DNA of 9,078 nt from Deltaproteobacteria bacterium (GTDB lineage: Bacteria > Desulfobacterota > Desulfobaccia > Desulfobaccales > 0-14-0-80-60-11), in the NCBI GenBank assembly GCA_023381945.1, contig JAMCQY010000403.1, positions 1 through 9,078 of the forward strand, written 5' to 3'. The position numbers and the translations under genes were made by a program. Below the pieces are notes generated by a model. That model saw only the letters and a program-made list of their open reading frames with translations. It made no database searches and was not told the DNA's origin. The first letter of the stretch is position 1. Every line of letters starts with the position of its first letter. Below, in pieces: positions 6,943 through 9,078 of this stretch.

Positions 6943-7158
6943 CTATAGCGCAATCGGCGTTAAGGAATAGACCCGGGCGCGGCGGGAAGCTGTTTCCAGA
7001 TCTCTCTTTTGCAGAGCCTCCCTCACCTCGTCCAGTTTCTGAGCATCTTCCAGGGATAAATACGGTGACCAACCCTCGTCTGTATAAATGAGTTCTACAT
7101 CGACTTCGGCTACATATTCGCCTTCGTGGACCAGTTTTGTATGATGTCTCTTTCTCAT
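6943..7158 (-). CDS. Small acidic protein, partner of the DUF4258 gene (antitoxin-like)
   Basis: A 71-residue protein beginning [22 protein letters not shown] 7158 is preceded on the minus strand by TGAGGAG, ending 7 nt upstream, a strong Shine-Dalgarno that marks it as its own gene even though the frame runs open upstream to 7476. A basic start is followed by a beta-rich segment ([20 protein letters not shown]) and a helix ([26 protein letters not shown]), ending VYSLTPIAL. There are no Cys residues, hence no MqsA/YgiT zinc ribbon. Small proteins of this look often sit directly after DUF4258 genes; from this I infer a toxin-antitoxin-like pair with this as the candidate antitoxin. The ATG overlaps (ATGA) the reconstructed end of the DUF4258 gene. 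No function is established from sequence. Confidence 0.65.
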   Translation of the reverse strand: MRKRHHTKLVHEGEYVAEVDVELIYTDEGWSPYLSLEDAQKLDEVREALQKRDLETASRRARVYSLTPIAL

Positions 7159-7476
7159 AATTTTCTCCTCAGAAAATCTTTTACCATCGCCGAGGTTCTG
7201 GCCTGTAAGCGGTAACCACCACTGCTGAGTTGATCTTCCTTGCGGTATTCCCCACACTACATGGATTGGGTTACCCTGACTATCCTCTTGCAGCACCAGA
7301 ACACAAGGACCTTTGGGATACTCGGGATAATCTTCAACCAAGACTGCCTTGGCAACGCCAATCATTATGTCTCTCACCAAAATATTATCAGCAGCCAGTT
7401 CATCATAGCCGTGATTTGATATGACGACCTGCCTCTCGCGCCCAAGTTCAATAATCTGATCGAGTGTTTCACTCAC
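7155..7476 (-). pseudogene. DUF4258-domain protein, disrupted by two apparent 1-nt losses
   Basis: From GTG 7476 the frame reads as a DUF4258 protein: SNHGYDELA (21-28), [17 protein letters not shown] (47-63) and [11 protein letters not shown] (68-78). After residue 83 (about 7227) it leaves the family. The expected continuation [14 protein letters not shown] is encoded at 7225-7184 in another frame, ending at TAA 7183-7181. The expected tail KDFLRRKL is in the third frame and ends at TGA 7157-7155, overlapping the next gene's ATG. One base missing near 7226-7228 and one near 7181-7184 explain everything, including the W-x-x-D-F spacing. As sequenced, the first frame reads straight through into the downstream gene (open frame 6943-7476, 177 aa), an accidental fusion. 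DUF4258 proteins are small and often toxin-like; activity is unproven. The Shine-Dalgarno is weak. Real decay and assembly error are both possible. Confidence 0.7.
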
Positions 7477-7544
7477 AAGCTAATTCTAACCCTTTCAACC
7501 CGCAATAATCAATTTATGTTATTCCAGGCCATTTATTCCTGGAT

Positions 7545-8642
7545 TTAAAATTCTTCGATCGAACCCATTTCTTCGATTTCTTCCGTATCGGGTTTTAATT
7601 CCTGCGGAAACATATCCAGCTCCGAGGTCGAAAAATCGTATTGGGGCAGGTAGCGTAGGACCAGGCCGGCCACGGCCAGGGCCTGGCTGCGGTCCCGGGC
7701 CCGAGCTTTGGGTTCCCGGTCCTCCTGCCCGCTCCACCAGAGCTTATTGAGGGCAAAGGCCCAGGGATCAGGGGTGACCAACGTGGCCGGGCGGCCGTCC
7801 CGGCCGATAACCACCTGGGAAAACCTGGGCGAGTTCAACAGGTATTGGAGGTGACCGGCCTCCGGCGGCAAAGGTTCCCGCGCCCCCGGCACCATGACGG
7901 CCTTAGTCCGGCCAGGCCGCCGAATCTCGGATTTGGCGAGGCACACCAGGAAGCCGTCCTGGTTCACCGCCCGGCAGCCTTCTCCCGGCAGCGCGGCAAA
8001 GGAGCGGTCCGCCTGTTGCAAGACCCGCAGCAACTCCTCCCAGGAGATCTTGCCCTCACCGGCCAGAATAAGGCGGCGATGGGCGTCGGCCAGGAGGTCC
8101 GGAGCTCCGGACTCTCTCTGGAATGATTCTTTGTTGCGCCTGTGAGGTGAATTCGGCGGGCACGGAGGCCCGCCCCACCAGTTTTTCAAAAAAACCCCGG
8201 CGGCGAATTCATAAGCGTAAATGGCGGTGGCGCCGATGACCAGCAAATTCCGTCCCGGGCTGTGCTGCTCCAGTCGTCGCAGGATCAGGCAGGCCGTCCG
8301 GGGCATCCGGTGAATCAGGGCGGCCCGGCAAAACCTGGCTTGCTCCGCCAATCTAAAGCGCAAGTCCCGAAGGCGGTCAGCGATCTCCTGGCGCTCGCGG
8401 CTGAAGTCTCGAAAAAGCCGCTCCGTATGCTCCGAGCGCGGCCCCAGGCTCTCGCCGTGGCCGAAGCGATCCCGGTAGCGGTACAGGTACTCCCGGCCCC
8501 GGATTTTTTTCCAATGCATGCCGCCCTTGAACGCCAGGGCCTGCCTCAGGTTCTCCAGGTACTCCTGGTAAACCTCCGCCGTGGTCTGGTAAATTTGCCG
8601 TTGGCCCTCGGTCAGTTCATGGTAAGGCGAATCACCTACCAT
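7545..8642 (-). CDS. GSU2403-family nucleotidyltransferase-fold protein with an active-site insertion
   Basis: 365 residues. The layout is that of GSU2403-type (NTP_transf_8) proteins: an N-terminal helical part; HWKKIRGREYLYRYRD...ESLGPRS (43-70), the family's GRxYxY...LGP element; a charged helix; then NLLVIGATAIYAYEFAAGV (132-150), the strand-helix of the nucleotidyltransferase core. The T-x-D-x-D metal site should follow within about 10 residues. Instead there are about 31 residues, including NWWGGPPCPPNSPHRR (154-169), before DLLADAHRRL (182-191), so the first Asp of the pair is missing. The C-terminal domain is intact: DGFLV (229-233), LLNSPRFSQVVIGRDGRPA (268-286) and PDPWAFALNKLWWS (291-304). 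ATG 8642 has GAAGGA 7 nt upstream. The tail is acidic. Catalysis is doubtful. Relatives in the wider fold include toxin and tRNA-modifying enzymes; no specific role can be assigned. Confidence 0.8.
   Translation of the reverse strand: MVGDSPYHELTEGQRQIYQTTAEVYQEYLENLRQALAFKGGMHWKKIRGREYLYRYRDRFGHGESLGPRSEHTERLFRDFSRERQEIADRLRDLRFRLAEQARFCRAALIHRMPRTACLILRRLEQHSPGRNLLVIGATAIYAYEFAAGVFLKNWWGGPPCPPNSPHRRNKESFQRESGAPDLLADAHRRLILAGEGKISWEELLRVLQQADRSFAALPGEGCRAVNQDGFLVCLAKSEIRRPGRTKAVMVPGAREPLPPEAGHLQYLLNSPRFSQVVIGRDGRPATLVTPDPWAFALNKLWWSGQEDREPKARARDRSQALAVAGLVLRYLPQYDFSTSELDMFPQELKPDTEEIEEMGSIEEF
8097..8112. repeat. 16-bp perfect palindrome inside the nucleotidyltransferase gene
   Basis: GTCCGGAGCTCCGGAC reads the same on both strands. 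It encodes the Ser-Gly-Ala-Pro-Asp residues exactly where the extra segment ends and the family sequence DLLADA resumes. It is therefore a candidate insertion boundary. Confidence 0.6.
8155..8180. repeat. Palindromic repeat element within a coding sequence
   Basis: GGCGGGC (8155-8161) and GCCCGCC (8168-8174) form a perfect 7-bp stem around ACGGAG, followed by CCACCAG. On the minus strand this reads GGTGGGGCGGGC..., close to the GTAGGGGCGG core of the repeats at 946 and 4359 with one base absent. Translated, it gives GGPPCPP, foreign to the surrounding protein family. GAATTC occurs on each side (8149-8154, 8205-8210), possibly by chance. Confidence 0.5.
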
Positions 8643-8645
8643 TTT

Positions 8646-8685
8646 TTATCCTTCATTTAATATATTATATATTTTTGAAGGATAA
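8646..8685. promoter_or_regulatory. Perfect 10-bp inverted repeat in the divergent promoter region
   Basis: TTATCCTTCA (8646-8655) and TGAAGGATAA (8676-8685) are perfect reverse complements with a 20-bp A/T-only spacer, so the arm centres are 30 bp (about three helical turns) apart. It lies between divergent start codons (8642 minus, 8775 plus). The proximal arm contains the Shine-Dalgarno of the minus-strand gene (GAAGGA). It could be an operator for a dimeric regulator or, if transcribed, a hairpin hiding that ribosome site. Confidence 0.5.
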
Positions 8686-8699
8686 TTATCTTTTGTCAA
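8671..8699 (-). promoter_or_regulatory. Candidate promoter of the nucleotidyltransferase gene
   Basis: On the minus strand a perfect TTGACA -35 (8699-8694) is followed after 17 bp by AAAAAT (8676-8671), a 4/6 match to TATAAT. A better TATAAT a few bases further on is spaced too far (24 bp). One arm of the inverted repeat falls between -35 and -10, as expected for a repressed promoter. Confidence 0.35.
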
Positions 8700-8774
8700 T
8701 TGATTTTCCATTGCCAGTGATTAACATTTTTGAGAAAATAATTTAGCATTATTCCCTTGATGAGGAGACCGGGC

Positions 8775-9078
8775 ATGAGACCCAGCACCGAGATCGATAG
8801 TTTAAGACAGCAACTCCCCTACCACAAACTGCGCAAAGTCAAAAGAGAGCAGATCGTTCCCGTCGATTGGCAGACTGAATGGGAGCGCTTCGACGCGGCC
8901 GAGCTGTTTAATTACGACTTGGGCACCATCCCGGAAAAACTCCTGGAAAATATGCAAAAGCGCCAGGAAGTCCTGATGGACGGCAACCAGGCGGCCCTAT
9001 CGGTCTTGACCCGGATCGTGGACGGCCTCTGCGGCTATCCCATCACCCCCTCCACCCCCATAGCCGAGAATTTTGCCC
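8775..9078 (+). CDS. 2-oxoacid (pyruvate-type):ferredoxin oxidoreductase, alpha-domain N-terminus
   Basis: The gene runs off the window; 101 residues are visible. ATG 8775 follows GAGGAG (8762-8767) by 7 nt. After a charged N-terminal extension of about 66 residues (MRPSTEIDSLRQQ..., KLLENMQKRQ) comes VLMDGNQAALSVL (66-78) and GYPITPSTPIAENFA (87-101). This is the opening of the pyrimidine-binding alpha domain of thiamine-dependent 2-oxoacid oxidoreductases, where YPITPS is the hallmark loop. The family converts a 2-oxoacid plus CoA to acyl-CoA and CO2, reducing ferredoxin or flavodoxin, a core step of anaerobic carbon metabolism. The MDGN...YPITPS spacing resembles pyruvate:ferredoxin oxidoreductase, but the N-terminal extension is unusual, and single-chain versus multisubunit form cannot be seen here. 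It is divergent from the nucleotidyltransferase gene across an AT-rich intergenic region. Confidence 0.82.
   Translation, partial: MRPSTEIDSLRQQLPYHKLRKVKREQIVPVDWQTEWERFDAAELFNYDLGTIPEKLLENMQKRQEVLMDGNQAALSVLTRIVDGLCGYPITPSTPIAENFA

Noticed and set aside
7517..7542. TCCAGG/CCTGGA hairpin after the nucleotidyltransferase gene as a terminator
   Set aside because: The stem is only 6 bp and no T-run follows on the minus strand.

Overview
The window looks like chromosome from a GC-rich, anaerobic or microaerophilic Gram-negative bacterium. The best guess is an uncultured Desulfobacterota ('deltaproteobacterial') lineage. This rests on gene content (menaquinone-type UbiE/MenG, a short-Q-loop cytochrome bd oxidase, a GSU2403-type protein, a 2-oxoacid:ferredoxin oxidoreductase) and on many dispersed GC-rich intergenic palindromes. 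The placement is inference; there is no rRNA or other marker here.

Layout. 1-554 (+) is the C-terminal part of an AIF/ferredoxin-reductase-like FAD-NAD(P) oxidoreductase, closed by a strong intrinsic terminator. 555-1067 is a repeat-rich gap with a heptad tandem array, a large nested inverted repeat (697-816) and a GTAGGGGCGG palindrome (944-1000). 1068-1406 (+) is a PII protein of the GlnB type. 1407-1793 holds a second heptad array and one possible 37-residue ORF. 1794-3181 (+) is a translationally coupled pair: ubiE/menG and a second small SAM methyltransferase. 3372-4331 (+) is a zinc-free MDR quinone-oxidoreductase-like protein ending in a terminator. It faces cydA-cydB (6766-4395, -), the two subunits of a bd-type quinol oxidase, which overlap by 4 nt.

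6943-8642 (-) is accessory in character. It holds a DUF4258 gene broken by two apparent single-base losses, a small partner gene with its own Shine-Dalgarno sequence, and a GSU2403-family nucleotidyltransferase-fold gene. The last carries an in-frame palindromic insertion where the family's active-site aspartates should be. An AT-rich divergent promoter region with a perfect 10-bp inverted repeat separates this gene from 8775-9078 (+), the N-terminus of a 2-oxoacid (pyruvate-type):ferredoxin oxidoreductase alpha domain.

How the genes fit: menaquinone methylation (UbiE), a coupled methyltransferase of unknown substrate, a QOR-like reductase and a quinol oxidase make a loosely quinone/respiration-themed neighbourhood. 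PII (nitrogen signalling) and POR (central carbon) are housekeeping. The most notable features are small-scale: three arrays of a (TCAGNNN)n heptad placed within about 10 nt of gene ends, a dispersed palindrome family that may supply a terminator and may have entered a coding sequence, a decayed toxin-antitoxin-like pair, and a bd oxidase subunit II with His in place of a conserved proton-path Asp.
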